From positions 1 through 64,000 of the forward strand of contig CAVRUD010000020.1 in the NCBI GenBank assembly GCA_963724285.1: 64,000 bases of DNA, given 5' to 3'. Origin of the DNA: CAVRUD01 sp963724285. GTDB taxonomy: Bacteria > Chloroflexota > Chloroflexia > Thermomicrobiales > UBA6265. A program made the position numbers and the translations under genes. Positions 26,477-35,700 of the stretch are shown here, piece after piece; position 1 is the first letter of the stretch; each line of letters opens with the position of its first letter. The notes beneath the pieces were generated by a model that saw only the letters and a list, made by a program, of their open reading frames with translations, was not told the origin of the DNA and ran no database searches.

Positions 26477-27072
26477 TCATTGGTGATGCCCCGCGATTAC
26501 GTCGAACGCAAACTGGTCAAACACGGACGTCCCCGCCGGTAAACAATTCTCCGCTGCAACGTCCCCGAGTCCATCACAGTGTTGCGCGGTCAGGGTCAAG
26601 AAAACCACGATCTCGTGGGGGCCGACGGAGAGCGGTTTTGCGGTCCCGACGGTGACCATGTTGATCCCGGTGATCTCATCACCGGGAATCACCGCGAGGT
26701 TCGCGGTTCCCCCAAAGACGTAGGACTTCTCCTGGGCCGTTCCGGGATCAACCTCCCATTCGACGGCAACAAATTTGGCGAGGAAGTCATCGACGGGCGT
26801 GACGCCCACCGGAACGTATCCATCGGGAACCGTCTTGTGCGTGGGTGCGACGAACCAAGCCGCACTCGCCGTCCAGGCGCGACCCGATTCGAGTTCGGGA
26901 CAAAACGGTGCGATGATCGCCGCGGAGACGCCGTAGCACGCGTTGAGGTCAACGCGAGGGTCGCCCGGCGTCAGGCATGGCGTGACAGGCTTCGGCGCCG
27001 CCGCGGTGGCGCCGATCCCGCTCGCGACGAGCAGCGTCAGGGTGAGGATCGCGGGCCAAGCATCCGGGGCAT
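26477..27072 (-). CDS. Secreted protein of unknown function, start disturbed by a frameshift
   Basis: The long frame reads back without a plausible start. A good GGAGG site at about 27095 and the ATG at 27072 are in a different frame. Joining the ATG at 27072 (MPRMLGP) to ILTLTLLVASGIGATAAAP by a one-base correction near 27050 gives a normal signal peptide. The mature part of about 170 residues has four to six Cys and beta-rich stretches (AWFVAPTHKTVPDGYVPVGVTPVDDF, SYVFGGTANLAVIPGDEITGINM). The end DVIAGHHQ lies in a 20-bp tandem duplication. No family is recognised. Confidence 0.6.
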
Positions 27073-27427
27073 GAGGGCATCCACTCGTTACCTCCGTCCG
27101 CGGCCACAGGCGGCCAGGCGGGTACAGCTCTTTACTTGCGCTTGAGAACCCGATCATCCTAGCAGACTCGGCAGTTTCGTCAATAGCACGAATTTCGTGG
27201 AGGATCGACCGCCTGCGGAGTAAGCACGAGCTAAGCCGGCCGTTCGGGGTGACGGAAGATTCCAACGACCCGCCCGCCGTCGAGCCTGACGAGCGGGATT
27301 CCGATCGCCTGACCTCAACGCGAGCAGCGCCGTCCCGACCCCATGCGGACGGGCTCGTGGACAGGTTGGCCTGCTCCGCCCATAATCTCCGCGTTGTCTC
27401 GGCCCCTCCCAGCACAGGAGCGCTATC
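27073..27427. other. Divergent intergenic region, no gene seen
   Basis: It lies between the secreted-protein gene on the minus strand and the ORF at 27428. Short frames here are Arg/Pro-rich shadows. No repeat family or terminator is apparent. Confidence 0.5.
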
Positions 27428-27814
27428 GTGTCCGTTGCACTGCTCAACCAGGTCCGTGACCGGATGCTGCCCATGCTCCAGGTCACTGCCGAGAACTACC
27501 GCTCGCGGGTGCCGTCCGGTTACCCGTTGGTGGTCGATACCCCGGAGCAAGGGGTGATCGGGCTGGAGATCGACCCCTCCTACGCCGTCTACATCACCTC
27601 CGACGGCCGGGATCTGTTTGCCGAGGTCTACCGGCGTTCGCCCCGCACCGATCAGCGCTCCAGCGCCAGCCGACAGAAGGAATCCGGTGTCCCGTTTCAT
27701 GATCGTCGCCCGCTGGACCCCGGCGTCTCCGATCAGGCCCTGCGCAACCTGATCGCGGAATTGATGACGCACTACAACTTCCAACCGGGCCTGATCCATA
27801 TCTCAGATTCGTAG
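27428..27814 (+). CDS. Hypothetical 128-residue cytoplasmic protein
   Basis: GTG at 27428 opens MSVALLNQVRDRMLPMLQVTAENYRSRVPSGYP. The protein looks like a complete small alpha/beta domain: an N-terminal helix, a strand with VIGLEIDPSYAVYITSDGRDLFAEVYRRSP, a polar region, then a helix (VSDQALRNLIAELMTHYNF). I do not recognise a family. An 11-bp-stem terminator follows 64 bp downstream, which supports its being a real transcription unit. It has no signal peptide or membrane segment. Confidence 0.6.
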   Translation: MSVALLNQVRDRMLPMLQVTAENYRSRVPSGYPLVVDTPEQGVIGLEIDPSYAVYITSDGRDLFAEVYRRSPRTDQRSSASRQKESGVPFHDRRPLDPGVSDQALRNLIAELMTHYNFQPGLIHISDS

Positions 27815-27877
27815 AATGGCGCTTTGATAGGCGGAACTTGAAACGGGAACTTCGGAAACCTCAATGTCGATTTCTGC

Positions 27878-27903
27878 AAGGGCCACGCAAACGCGTGGCC
27901 CTT
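27878..27903 (+). terminator. Intrinsic terminator after the 27428 gene
   Basis: A perfect 11-bp stem (AAGGGCCACGC) with a four-base AAAC loop and complement GCGTGGCCCTT, then CGTCGTT. Confidence 0.8.
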
Positions 27904-28016
27904 CGTCGTTCCTCGTGTGGGCTGTGGGAACCGATGCGCGGCCGCGGTCGTTGCCAGGGATATGGTGACGTTGGGCGCCACGTGGAGATGTGCCCCTGGT
28001 TCACAGGAGATGCATC

Positions 28017-28487
28017 ATGGATCGGCGACGGTTGATGACAGGAACGGCAGGGTTGATCGGTTCCCTGGCGGCGGTGAGCATGCCGTGGGGAAGGCGGGTG
28101 GTGTCGCGGGCGGCGCAGACGCCGGTCCCCGTCAGTGAGGTCAAGGCGGTCGGGGCGGAGCTGAGTGTCGGCGACGCGGTCGAGTTGCGGCCGGGATTCT
28201 CCGTCCGCTTGGTCGGGGTTACCCGTGATAACCGGTGCCCGGCCGACGTCCAGTGCGTCACGGCCGGCTCGGCCGATGCGTCGCTGGAATTCAATCCAAC
28301 CGATGAGCGCCAGAACACACGCACGTCCGATCAGACGGTTGAATTCCCCCTGGGCCGCAGAGTCCTCGTCTACGACACCGACGCCTTCGCCGTCGTTGCC
28401 GATCTCTCAGGCGACAGCGATGTTGCCGAAGCGGATCTGGTGCTGCCCCTCTATCTGGTGGAGTTGGAGGACAATGCTGCCCGATGA
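28017..28487 (+). CDS. Tat-type secreted protein of unknown function
   Basis: ATG 28017 with CACAGGAG upstream gives 156 residues. The N-terminus MDRRRLMTGTAGLIGSLAAVSMPWG has the twin-arginine look (R-R-x-L-M) and a hydrophobic stretch, and ends near AAQTPVP. The mature beta-rich domain includes LSVGDAVELRPGFSVRLVGVTRDNRCPADVQCVTAGSADASLEF, with a C-P-A-D-V-x-C motif, and ends with alternating strands. The C-x5-C motif suggests a disulfide. This pattern occurs in small exported proteins of Chloroflexota and Bacteroidota, but I cannot name a function. Confidence 0.65.
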   Translation: MDRRRLMTGTAGLIGSLAAVSMPWGRRVVSRAAQTPVPVSEVKAVGAELSVGDAVELRPGFSVRLVGVTRDNRCPADVQCVTAGSADASLEFNPTDERQNTRTSDQTVEFPLGRRVLVYDTDAFAVVADLSGDSDVAEADLVLPLYLVELEDNAAR

Positions 28488-28510
28488 TCCGTCAGTTCAT
28501 AATATGACGC

Positions 28511-28533
28511 AGGGGCGACCAGATGGCCGCCCC
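28511..28533. terminator. Bidirectional terminator between the 28017 gene and ndk
   Basis: The stem AGGGGCG pairs with CGCCCCT around a 9-base loop in which CC and GG can add pairs. It is shared by two convergent genes and runs straight into the parS site. Confidence 0.65.
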
Positions 28534-28549
28534 TGTTTCACGTGAAACA
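28534..28549. promoter_or_regulatory. parS site 1 (ParB binding site)
   Basis: TGTTTCACGTGAAACA is a perfect 16-bp palindrome identical to the consensus bacterial parS. It lies just downstream of the terminator and 21 bp from the ndk stop codon. Confidence 0.85.
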
Positions 28550-28570
28550 TCGCCTGCGGTCGTTTGCCGG

Positions 28571-29035
28571 CTACGACTCGATAATCCAGCGATCCAGCGC
28601 CCGCTCGTAGGCGACGATCTCGTCGGCGGCGAAGAAGTTGGGAATCTCCCTGGCGGCGTCGGCAGGATTCGCCGAACCGTGCACGAGGTTTCGCCCGATC
28701 TCAAGGCCAAAATCGCCGCGGATCGACCCCTGGCCGGCCGTGAGCGGATCGGTGGCACCGCCCATCGCATGGCGGGTGATGTCGATCGCCCTCGGTCCCT
28801 CCAGCACCATCAACACGGACGGTCCCGAGGTGATGAACGAGAGCAAGCCAGGGTAGAAGCCCTTGCCCTCATGCTCCGCGTAGTGGCGGGCGGCCTGCGC
28901 ATCGGATACCTGAGCGAACTTGAGGGCGACAATTTTGAGCCCGCGTCGCTCCAGCCGTGCGATGATCTCGCCCGCCAGCCCCCGCTGCACCCCATCCGGC
29001 TTGACGATCACGAGTGTCTGTTCGACGGCTGCCAC
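28571..29035 (-). CDS. ndk: Nucleoside diphosphate kinase
   Basis: I chose GTG 29035 because GAGGAGGGG lies just upstream; this gives 154 residues, near the family length. It balances NTP and NDP pools by transferring a phosphate through a histidine. EQTLVIVKPDGVQRGLAGEI is the N-terminal signature. GPSVLMVLEG and GSIRGDFGLEIGRNLVHGSANPADAAREI contain the active-site His. The usual HGSDS is HGSAN here, a mild variation after the catalytic residue. ndk sits between two parS sites, facing a convergent gene. Confidence 0.93.
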   Translation of the reverse strand: MAAVEQTLVIVKPDGVQRGLAGEIIARLERRGLKIVALKFAQVSDAQAARHYAEHEGKGFYPGLLSFITSGPSVLMVLEGPRAIDITRHAMGGATDPLTAGQGSIRGDFGLEIGRNLVHGSANPADAAREIPNFFAADEIVAYERALDRWIIES

Positions 29036-29207
29036 GTACCCCTCCTCAATCATCCATCTATCACGGTGACGCCCGGCCCGACCCGCAATCCGGCCCAGCA
29101 CCAAAACGGACGGCCACCTCAGCCAGCCGGGCAGACTAGCACACGCCACGGCGGCCTGACGACCACAATACCCGGATCACTGATCCACCGCCGAATCAGC
29201 CCACCAA

Positions 29208-29223
29208 TGTTTCACGTGGAACA
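29208..29223. promoter_or_regulatory. parS site 2 (ParB binding site)
   Basis: TGTTTCACGTGGAACA is the complement of TGTTCCACGTGAAACA, which fits the TGTTNCACGTGAAACA consensus. It lies upstream of ndk, 674 bp from the first site. Confidence 0.8.
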
Positions 29224-29461
29224 TCCGAACCGCCCCCTACCACCCATCTGGATGTCGACCGACGACACGCCGCACCCGAGTCACCACCGGGTCTCGTGGT
29301 CGAAGCGGTTCGGAGACCGCCTACGATCCTAATGCGCCCGACTTAGAGCGTCGATCAAGACCGTCGGGCGCCGCGCCGTTCGGCCCATTCCCGGAGGGAC
29401 TTCGTCGGTTCAGCGCCAAGTTGCAACCTGGTGTCCGCCGCCGCCGCGGGGGTTTGATAGA

Positions 29462-29605
29462 AGCTCTTAATGGTTGGCCGCGTGTCCACGGCCGCCCGGG
29501 GCTCACGGCCCAAGGTTCGCCCAAGGTTGGCCCGGGCTCAACGTCACAGCCTCTCCGAGGCGAGCGGCGACGGCGGCCAAGGTGACCGGTGAGCGCATTA
29601 GCCCG
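29462..29605. repeat. Family-A palindrome
   Basis: It contains GGTTGGCCGCGTGTCC, GCCCGGGGCTCACGGCCC, two AAGGTT(C/G)GCCC segments, ACAGCCTCTCCGAGGC and the outer GAGCGCATTAGCCCG end. It fills most of the gap between the second parS site and the membrane-protein gene. Confidence 0.75.
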
Positions 29606-29639
29606 CCCCTCAATCGTGACTCGACCAGCACCGGACCCC

Positions 29640-30068
29640 CTATTCGCCGCCACTGCCGCCAGCACTGCTCACGCCAGAATCGCCGCCTCCGCCCGAACTG
29701 CCGGAGTCGCTGCTGGACCCAGACCCAGAGCCAAGATCGGGTGCCGCCGCCGGCGTTCCGGCGCCCGAATCCGTGGTGCCGTTGCTATCCGAGCCCCGAT
29801 CGTCGCCGCTCCGGCGGTCACCGTCCTGCCGGCCATCCACGTCCTGCCGGCGGTCATCGCGGCCGGTCTGAGAATGCGGAGCAGCCGTCGTGTCCGTGCC
29901 AGCCTCGGTCGTGCCGGACGCCGCCACCACCCGGCGGACCGCCCCGGGGCGATTCTTCCGGTTGCGCTGGCGTGCCTGCTCCAAGCTCCAGAGGGTAACC
30001 GCCACGGCAATGACCAGGGGTATCAGAATCACCACGACGATTAGCAGGACCCACTCGGTTGCGCCCAC
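29640..30068 (-). CDS. Small single-pass membrane protein with Ser/Gly-rich tail
   Basis: ATG 30068 gives 142 residues. MGATEWVLLIVVVILIPLVIAVAVTLWSLEQARQRNRKNR is one membrane helix with a basic cytoplasmic stop signal. The rest is low-complexity: Arg/Asp/Gly-rich, then a run of Gly/Ser/Asp to the end (SGSGSSSDSGSSGGGGD). Low-complexity tails can arise from GC-rich shadow frames, but the start, helix and basic stop are convincing. No function can be assigned. Confidence 0.55.
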   Translation of the reverse strand: MGATEWVLLIVVVILIPLVIAVAVTLWSLEQARQRNRKNRPGAVRRVVAASGTTEAGTDTTAAPHSQTGRDDRRQDVDGRQDGDRRSGDDRGSDSNGTTDSGAGTPAAAPDLGSGSGSSSDSGSSGGGGDSGVSSAGGSGGE

Positions 30069-30235
30069 AGCCGCTCCTTCACGATTTCACCAGCAACAAA
30101 CCCACCATAGGCAGGCAGCTAGATGCACAGATGGTAGCAGCCAGACACCAAACCCCCTGCCCCATCCCTCCCGCAGTGAGGCCGTCCGGTCCAGTCCGCT
30201 AGGAAAGGCCGCGGTTCCCGGTCGGCAACGAAACT

Positions 30236-30520
30236 GGGCTAATGCGCTCACCGAAAACCTTGGCCGCCGCCGTGCCACCCCGTGCTCAGTCCCGGAGGGA
30301 CTTCCGTCACTCAGCCCGGGACTTCAGTCCCGGGCGACATGGGCGCGCGTCAACCTTCATGGTGAGCGATCTAGAGCGCACACCGAAAGCCCTGGCCGCC
30401 GTCGCCACTAGCCTCGGAGAGGCTGTCGGGTTGAGCCCGGGCCAACCCTGGGCCAACCTTGGGCCGTGAGCCCCGGGCCACCCCGAGACGCGGCCAACCT
30501 TTAAGGCGAGCGTTCCAGCC
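30236..30520. repeat. Family-A and TCAGTCCCGGGACT palindromes
   Basis: The outer ends GGGCTAATGCGCTCACCG and CGAGCGTTCCAGCCC enclose CTCAGTCCCGGAGGG, GGACTTCAGTCCCGGG, CCTCGGAGAGGCTGTCGGG and GGGCCGTGAGCCCCGGGCC. It lies in the 30069-30671 gap, which holds no gene that I can support. Confidence 0.75.
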
Positions 30521-30671
30521 CGCACCTTCGCCGTCATTTGGTGCCGCAATAGAGGACGTTACGATTCCTACGTATCAGGAGTCACTCAGGCCATTGCGGC
30601 CAACGCGCAAAACCGGTTCTTCTGCGCAGTACGCTACCTAAGCGAAGAAAACGGAAAGGAAAATACATCGA

Positions 30672-31424
30672 TTACGACGTAAAGCCGAATATCAGGTAAA
30701 CCACGAACCAATGCATCGCCGCCGCCGGCCAGAAGCCGCCCAGACTCTCCCGGATCGCCAGGCAGGCGGCTCCAACAATCCAGCCGATCAGCAATCCCCC
30801 GGCGAACGCCAGCGCTATCGACCCATCGGCCGATCCAACCGCGGTCAACAACGCGGTGGAGATCGCCCAGGAGAGGCCGAAGAGCACGACTCCAGCCGCC
30901 CTCCCCTGATCGGGCTCCGGGTACGACCGGGCAACCACCCCAAAATGAATCACGTGATACGCGATCACCTGGGCCGCGCCAAACAAGAGGAGCTTGACGG
31001 TGGCGTCGCTCGGCGTCGCGATCAAGCGGGCCACCGCCAGCATCGCCGGCAGGCCCAACGCCAGCAGGCGCAGCTGGGATCCGATCATGCCCCCACCGGC
31101 ACTGAGCCGTCCCTCGGGCGCCAGGACCTGGGCGAAGCCGGCTTCCGCATCCTGGCCGGGCGGCGCCTGGCGCAGATAGACGAATGCCAGCGCCGCCGCC
31201 AGGGCGGGCGCCCCGACGCGAGCGAGGTACCAGGGCATCGGGGTGCCCTCGGGCGAGTCGCCGTGGGCAGAGGTCAGCAGCACCAGGAGCGGCCACAGGG
31301 CCTGCTGCACCAGCGTCAGGTTCAGCCACCGGTACAACCGCTTGAAGGAGACCAGCCGCTCGCTCAGCGCCACCGGTGACGCCGGATTCTTGCCCCGATT
31401 CGCCTCGCCCGCCCCGTCGATCAC
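30672..31424 (-). CDS. Multi-pass membrane protein of unknown function
   Basis: GTG at 31424 lies 4 bp after the arginase-family stop, so the genes are probably one operon; the long frame would otherwise run upstream through that gene. The 250-residue product has about six to seven hydrophobic segments, such as LVQQALWPLLVLLTSA, VGAPALAAALAFVYL, LLALGLPAMLAVARLIA, LLLFGAAQVIAYHVIHFGVVA, and the end AAAMHWFVVYLIFGF. One intramembrane His (QVIAYHVIHFG) and the final H-W are notable. I do not recognise a transporter family. Confidence 0.65.
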   Translation of the reverse strand: MIDGAGEANRGKNPASPVALSERLVSFKRLYRWLNLTLVQQALWPLLVLLTSAHGDSPEGTPMPWYLARVGAPALAAALAFVYLRQAPPGQDAEAGFAQVLAPEGRLSAGGGMIGSQLRLLALGLPAMLAVARLIATPSDATVKLLLFGAAQVIAYHVIHFGVVARSYPEPDQGRAAGVVLFGLSWAISTALLTAVGSADGSIALAFAGGLLIGWIVGAACLAIRESLGGFWPAAAMHWFVVYLIFGFTS

Positions 31425-31428
31425 CCGA

Positions 31429-32334
31429 CTATGCCGTCCAGGCGGAGACGCTCTCGCGCAGCAGCGCCAGGCCGGAACCCAGTGAGGTCGGGCCATCGGG
31501 ACCGGTGGGATCAACGGAGACGACCGCCAGCGCCCTGACCTTACCGGTGGCGAACACAGCCTGGATACCGGCCACCGTGGTCGCCAGATCGGGGCCGTCT
31601 GGCTCGGCGGTCGGGTGATTTGGTTGCAACGAGCTGTCCAGCACGTCGGCGTCGATATGCAGGTAGATGTGATCGACCGTGGCGGCGAGCGCGCCCACCG
31701 CCTCCTCGACCCGAGGGCCCGCAACCTCTGGGCGAAGCTGGGCAATCGTGACATCTGTGGCGTTCACGAGCGCTGCTTCCTCTGGATCCAGGTTGCGGAC
31801 ATCGACCATCACGATCCGGTCCGTTGGCAGGGGCGCGGTCATCCCCGCACCCTCTCGCCAGGCAGCGTGGCACAGGCCGGCCGTGACCGCCACCGGCATC
31901 CCGCCCAGCATGCCGGAGTGAGAAGTCCGTGGCGTGTTGAAGTCACCGTGGGCGTCGAACCAGACCAGTCCAATCCGGGCGCCGGGCTCGAGGCCGCGTT
32001 GCAGCCCGGCCATCATTCCGACCAGATGGCTGCAGGTGCCCCCGGCCAGCAGCGGAACCTCCCCGGCCGCGATCGCGCCGGAGACCGCCTTCGCGATCAA
32101 GGCGCCGTGGCGGCCGAGATCCATGATGCGGTCTCCGCTGACCTGATCCTCGGTCAGCTCCGGACGGCTGGTCCCGGAGACCTCGGCGCCGGCGGCGGCA
32201 AAGTCGCCGACGATCCCGGCGGCCAGGTAGGCGTCGGACGCTTGAGCGAAACCGCCGGCCCTGTGGCCCACGGGGCCGGTGCTGTCGCCGGCGGTCGCTT
32301 CGACCGCCGGGTTGGCGATGAGGTGGATGCGCAT
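31429..32334 (-). CDS. Arginase/ureohydrolase-family protein with altered metal-site loop
   Basis: ATG 32334 with AGGAGG upstream gives 301 residues, normal for the family. The DAHGDFNTP loop (WFDAHGDFNTPRTSHSGMLGG) and the second metal motif HIDADVLDSSLQP are retained. The first motif, usually GGDHS, reads GGTCSH, so the metal-binding His is a Cys and the Asp before it is Thr. A GDC-type variant of this motif is known in a subgroup of arginase-like enzymes, so this need not be inactivating. It could act on arginine, agmatine or another guanidino substrate. It is co-transcribed with the membrane protein downstream. Confidence 0.8.
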   Translation of the reverse strand: MRIHLIANPAVEATAGDSTGPVGHRAGGFAQASDAYLAAGIVGDFAAAGAEVSGTSRPELTEDQVSGDRIMDLGRHGALIAKAVSGAIAAGEVPLLAGGTCSHLVGMMAGLQRGLEPGARIGLVWFDAHGDFNTPRTSHSGMLGGMPVAVTAGLCHAAWREGAGMTAPLPTDRIVMVDVRNLDPEEAALVNATDVTIAQLRPEVAGPRVEEAVGALAATVDHIYLHIDADVLDSSLQPNHPTAEPDGPDLATTVAGIQAVFATGKVRALAVVSVDPTGPDGPTSLGSGLALLRESVSAWTA

Positions 32335-32387
32335 TCGGCCTCCTGCTGGCACTGGGTGGCGGGTACGCCTCACGGAATTGCGCCCGT

Positions 32388-32524
32388 CGTCGTAGGGGAG
32401 GGTCCCGTGCCTCCAACGTCTCCCATCGTCCGCAGGACGATCATCCGGCGCTGGTCGGCACGGTATGCCCTCCTGCGTCGGGCATCGGGAGACGTTGGAG
32501 GCACGGGACCCTCCCCTACGACGG
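32388..32524. repeat. Large palindrome with GTAGGGGAGGGTCCCGTGCC arms
   Basis: About 38-bp near-perfect arms (left starting 32388, right ending 32524) are separated by a 56-bp loop that contains a weaker inner palindrome (ATCGTCCGCAGGACGAT). No other copy was seen in this window. It lies upstream of the arginase-family gene. Confidence 0.8.
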
Positions 32525-32685
32525 ACTGGTGACTGACCTCGTCCCCATGCACAACGATGGGGCACATCCCTGGGTGTCGGCGCGTATGTCAGTCAATCCG
32601 CGCCGGATGCTCGCCTGCGGCTATGGATCGTACCAGTGCAGCCAGGACGATGTCAGGCTTCATCGCCGGGATGACGGCCGGATAA

Positions 32686-32723
32686 ACAGGGAGCCCGGTG
32701 GCGATCGCCACCGGGCTCCCTGT
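32686..32723 (-). terminator. Intrinsic terminator downstream of the stalk-protein gene
   Basis: A perfect 38-bp palindrome built on ACAGGGAGCCCGGTGGC with a GATC centre lies 32 bp beyond the minus-strand stop. On the minus strand it is followed by TTTATC. Confidence 0.8.
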
Positions 32724-32755
32724 CCCCTCCTCTGGGATCCGTCAGGTGATCGAGG

Positions 32756-35700
32756 TTAGCGGCCGCCGGACCAGCCTCGGGTACGTGCCGAGGCCACCCC
32801 GACGAGGCCGAAGACCGCCCCGGTGAACTCGCCGGAGGTGGAGGTGTCCTCCTCCTCCTCGGCGGCGCGCTCGGCGGCGCACGGCTCGGACCAGATGCCG
32901 GCGCCGGACTGCTCCGCTACGGCCTGGGCCGCGTCCAGCCAGCCCCGCAGGCGCGTGTTCGGGGTCGTGGTGGCCGATTCGGCGGCTCCCGCCCCGACCA
33001 GGCGCTCCGAGACCAGCACCATCGCGCCCGAATCATCTCGCACCCAGACGTCACGGAGGAGACGGCCCTCGCGGTCGTTGTTGGAGCGCTGCCGTTCCAG
33101 CCAGACGGTCTGGCCCTCGACGAGTTCCTTGTTCAGCTCGGTGGCTTCCGCCGCGAAACAGGAGTCTCCTGTCGGCGCGTCAATGCCCAGGTAGCTGACC
33201 AACTGGCGGGCGCCATCGACCTCGACCTCGATCGTGGAGGCATCGACCACGTCGGTCACCGTGGCCTCGAGCAGATCGGCGGAAGCCGGGGCGGCCGAGA
33301 TCTCGGAGATCGGCACCGCATTCGACAGGGCAGGGTTGAGGTCAAGTTGCTGCCCATCGATGCTCAGGTCGATGTCCGCCGTCCCCGCCGGAACCAGATA
33401 GAGCAGCAGGAAGCGGTGCGACTCGCCCGCAGCGAAGGGCACTTGCGTCGTGTTGGTGTACGGCTCCGCTCCGGGGACGCTCTGGGCGATCACGCCGGTG
33501 CCGGTATCGAGCAAAGTCTCGCCGGCGCCATTGTTCAGGTTGAGGACAAAGCTGGGCATCGACAGCGTCGCCGGCTGCTCGGACCAGTTCGTCGCGGTGA
33601 CCACCAGCGCGACCCATTCGCCGCCCGTCCCGGCCGGCAGGCCGAGTTCCGGAATACCGGCGCCGCCGTCGCGGATCGCCGTCTCGATGCTGTAGCGGAA
33701 GTCCCCGACCGGCGCGACCTGGAGCGGCGTCTCGCCGATCTCGAGCGTCGCATCCTGAACCGGAATGGTCGCTTCGGCCGTTGGTGTGTCCGCCTCCTCT
33801 GCCTCCGCCTCGTCGGTGGCCTCCGGCGACTCCGTTGCCTCCGGAGTGTCTTCGCCTGCGTCCGGCGTGGCTTCTTCGTCCTCCGGCGTTGCGGCCACCA
33901 GACGCTCGTCGAGACTGGCTGGCGGCGTCGTCTGCGGCTGCGTGATCGGGACACTGGTGATCGCGGTCGAAGTCGGTTCGGGCGTCGCGTCGACGGTTGA
34001 GGCAGGCGGCGGCTCCGGCGCTGTCGTCGCCGGCTCCTCGGTCGGCTCGGCGGTGGCCGTCGGCTCGGCCGTGACCGTTGGCGGTTCCGGCGTCTCGGTC
34101 GGCGGCGGGACCGGGCCGAAGATCTCGATGGTCGCGGTGGCGGTCGGCGGCTCGGGCGAGGGTGTGGCCGTCGGAGCGGGTGTTTCGGTCGCGGTCGGTT
34201 CAGGCGTGTTCGTCGGTGCCGGCGTCTCCGTTGCGGTCGGCTCTGGCGTGTTGGTCGCCGTTGGTTCGGGCGTGTTGGTGACCGTGGGCTCCGGGGTATT
34301 CGTTGCTGTCGGCTCCGGTGTATTGTGGCTGTTGGCTCCGGTGTATTGGTGGCTGTTGGCTCCGGGGTGTTCGTCGGTTCAGGCGTTTCCGTTGCCGTCG
34401 GCTCGGGGGTATTGGTCGGCTCCGGCGTCTCGGTCGGTGGGACCGGTGTCTCGGTGGGTTCAGGTGTGTCGGTCGCGGCCGGTTCCTCCGTCGCCTCCGG
34501 GGCCACGGTGGTCTTATCGCTCTCCGAATCGGCCAATGATCCGGCCGCCCCGGCGATGCCGCCGATCGAGGATTCCGTCCCGCCCGGGCCTTCGGACCCG
34601 TCCGCTTCCACGGTCGCGGTCGGCTCTGCCGTTGGCTCTGCGGTCGGCTCCGCTGTCGCGGTGGATGTGGCCGTTGCCGTGGCTGTGGCCGTTGCCGTGG
34701 CTTCCGGTGTTTCGGTCGGCGGTGGGGCCTCGGTCGGGGCCGGAGGCGCCTCGGTGGCGGCCGGAGGATCGGTCGGCACCGGCTCGGGAGCGCCACCGCC
34801 GACACCGAGCGCCAGGGCGGTCCGGGCCGCGGCGGCATCGACGACTTCGGTGCCGGCGGCGATCCCGCTGGGTTCCGTCCCGATCGCGCCGGCGGTCGCC
34901 GTCGGCAGCGGATCGATGATGGTCGTGCTGGTCCCCGTATCGACGGCGGCAAGCTGGTCATCGCCGTGGCTGTCACCGCCCCTGCTGGGCAGATCCGGAC
35001 CCTGGAAGACGATCGCGGTGGCAGTGAGGGCCAGCAGGAGGAAAATGCCGAAGATCCGGGCAAGCCAATTCAGCCGGTGGCGCCTCTGGTCGCTCCAGGC
35101 GCCGGAGCCCCGCATCGGCTCCACATTCCAATCGGCCTCGCGCCCGATCGCCTTGGCGTCGGCGAGCGAGAGGTATTTGGCGGTATTGGCGGCGACTTCC
35201 TGCGGCGGGATCGGAGGCGGCGGCGGCATATCGGCCCACCGGCCGCGGAGCACATCCGGCCGCTCGGGCCCACTCCCAAGGGTTGCCGGGGACGCTTCGC
35301 CGCCGGCAGGCCGGTCGCGCCGGAACGCGACGGTTGGCTCGGCCGGCTGGCCCTGATCCTCCCGCATCGCGCCAAGGTCAACCCTATAGGTACGGCCACC
35401 GCTCCCCGACGGCGGTCCCAGTTCGGAGGCCGGAACCGGGGCGGGCGCGGACCAATCGACCGCACCGAGGCGGTCGCGCCGGGCCTGCCGGTCGCGCCTG
35501 GCCTGCCGATCGAGTTCCAGCGCCTCGGCCGGCTGGCTCCAGGCGGGCAGGGCGGGCTGGGGTGTCCGGGAGATTGGGGTGGGATTGAGACTCTCGGGTC
35601 CGTCGCGCCGCACCCGCGGCTGATCACGCCTGGCTACGAGCGGCTCGTCGCGCGGCTCGACCGGCGATCCCGGGACCTGCCCGAAGTCGGCGGACGGATC

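Noticed and set aside
34190..34480. Regular repeats that might be a CRISPR array
   Set aside because: The repeats are 24-bp, in-frame and without unique spacers; they encode the stalk of a surface protein.
34190..34700. Long plus-strand ORFs rich in VAVGSGV repeats
   Set aside because: They are the reverse reading of the TPEPTAT stalk repeats of the minus-strand gene; no ribosome site or domain supports them.
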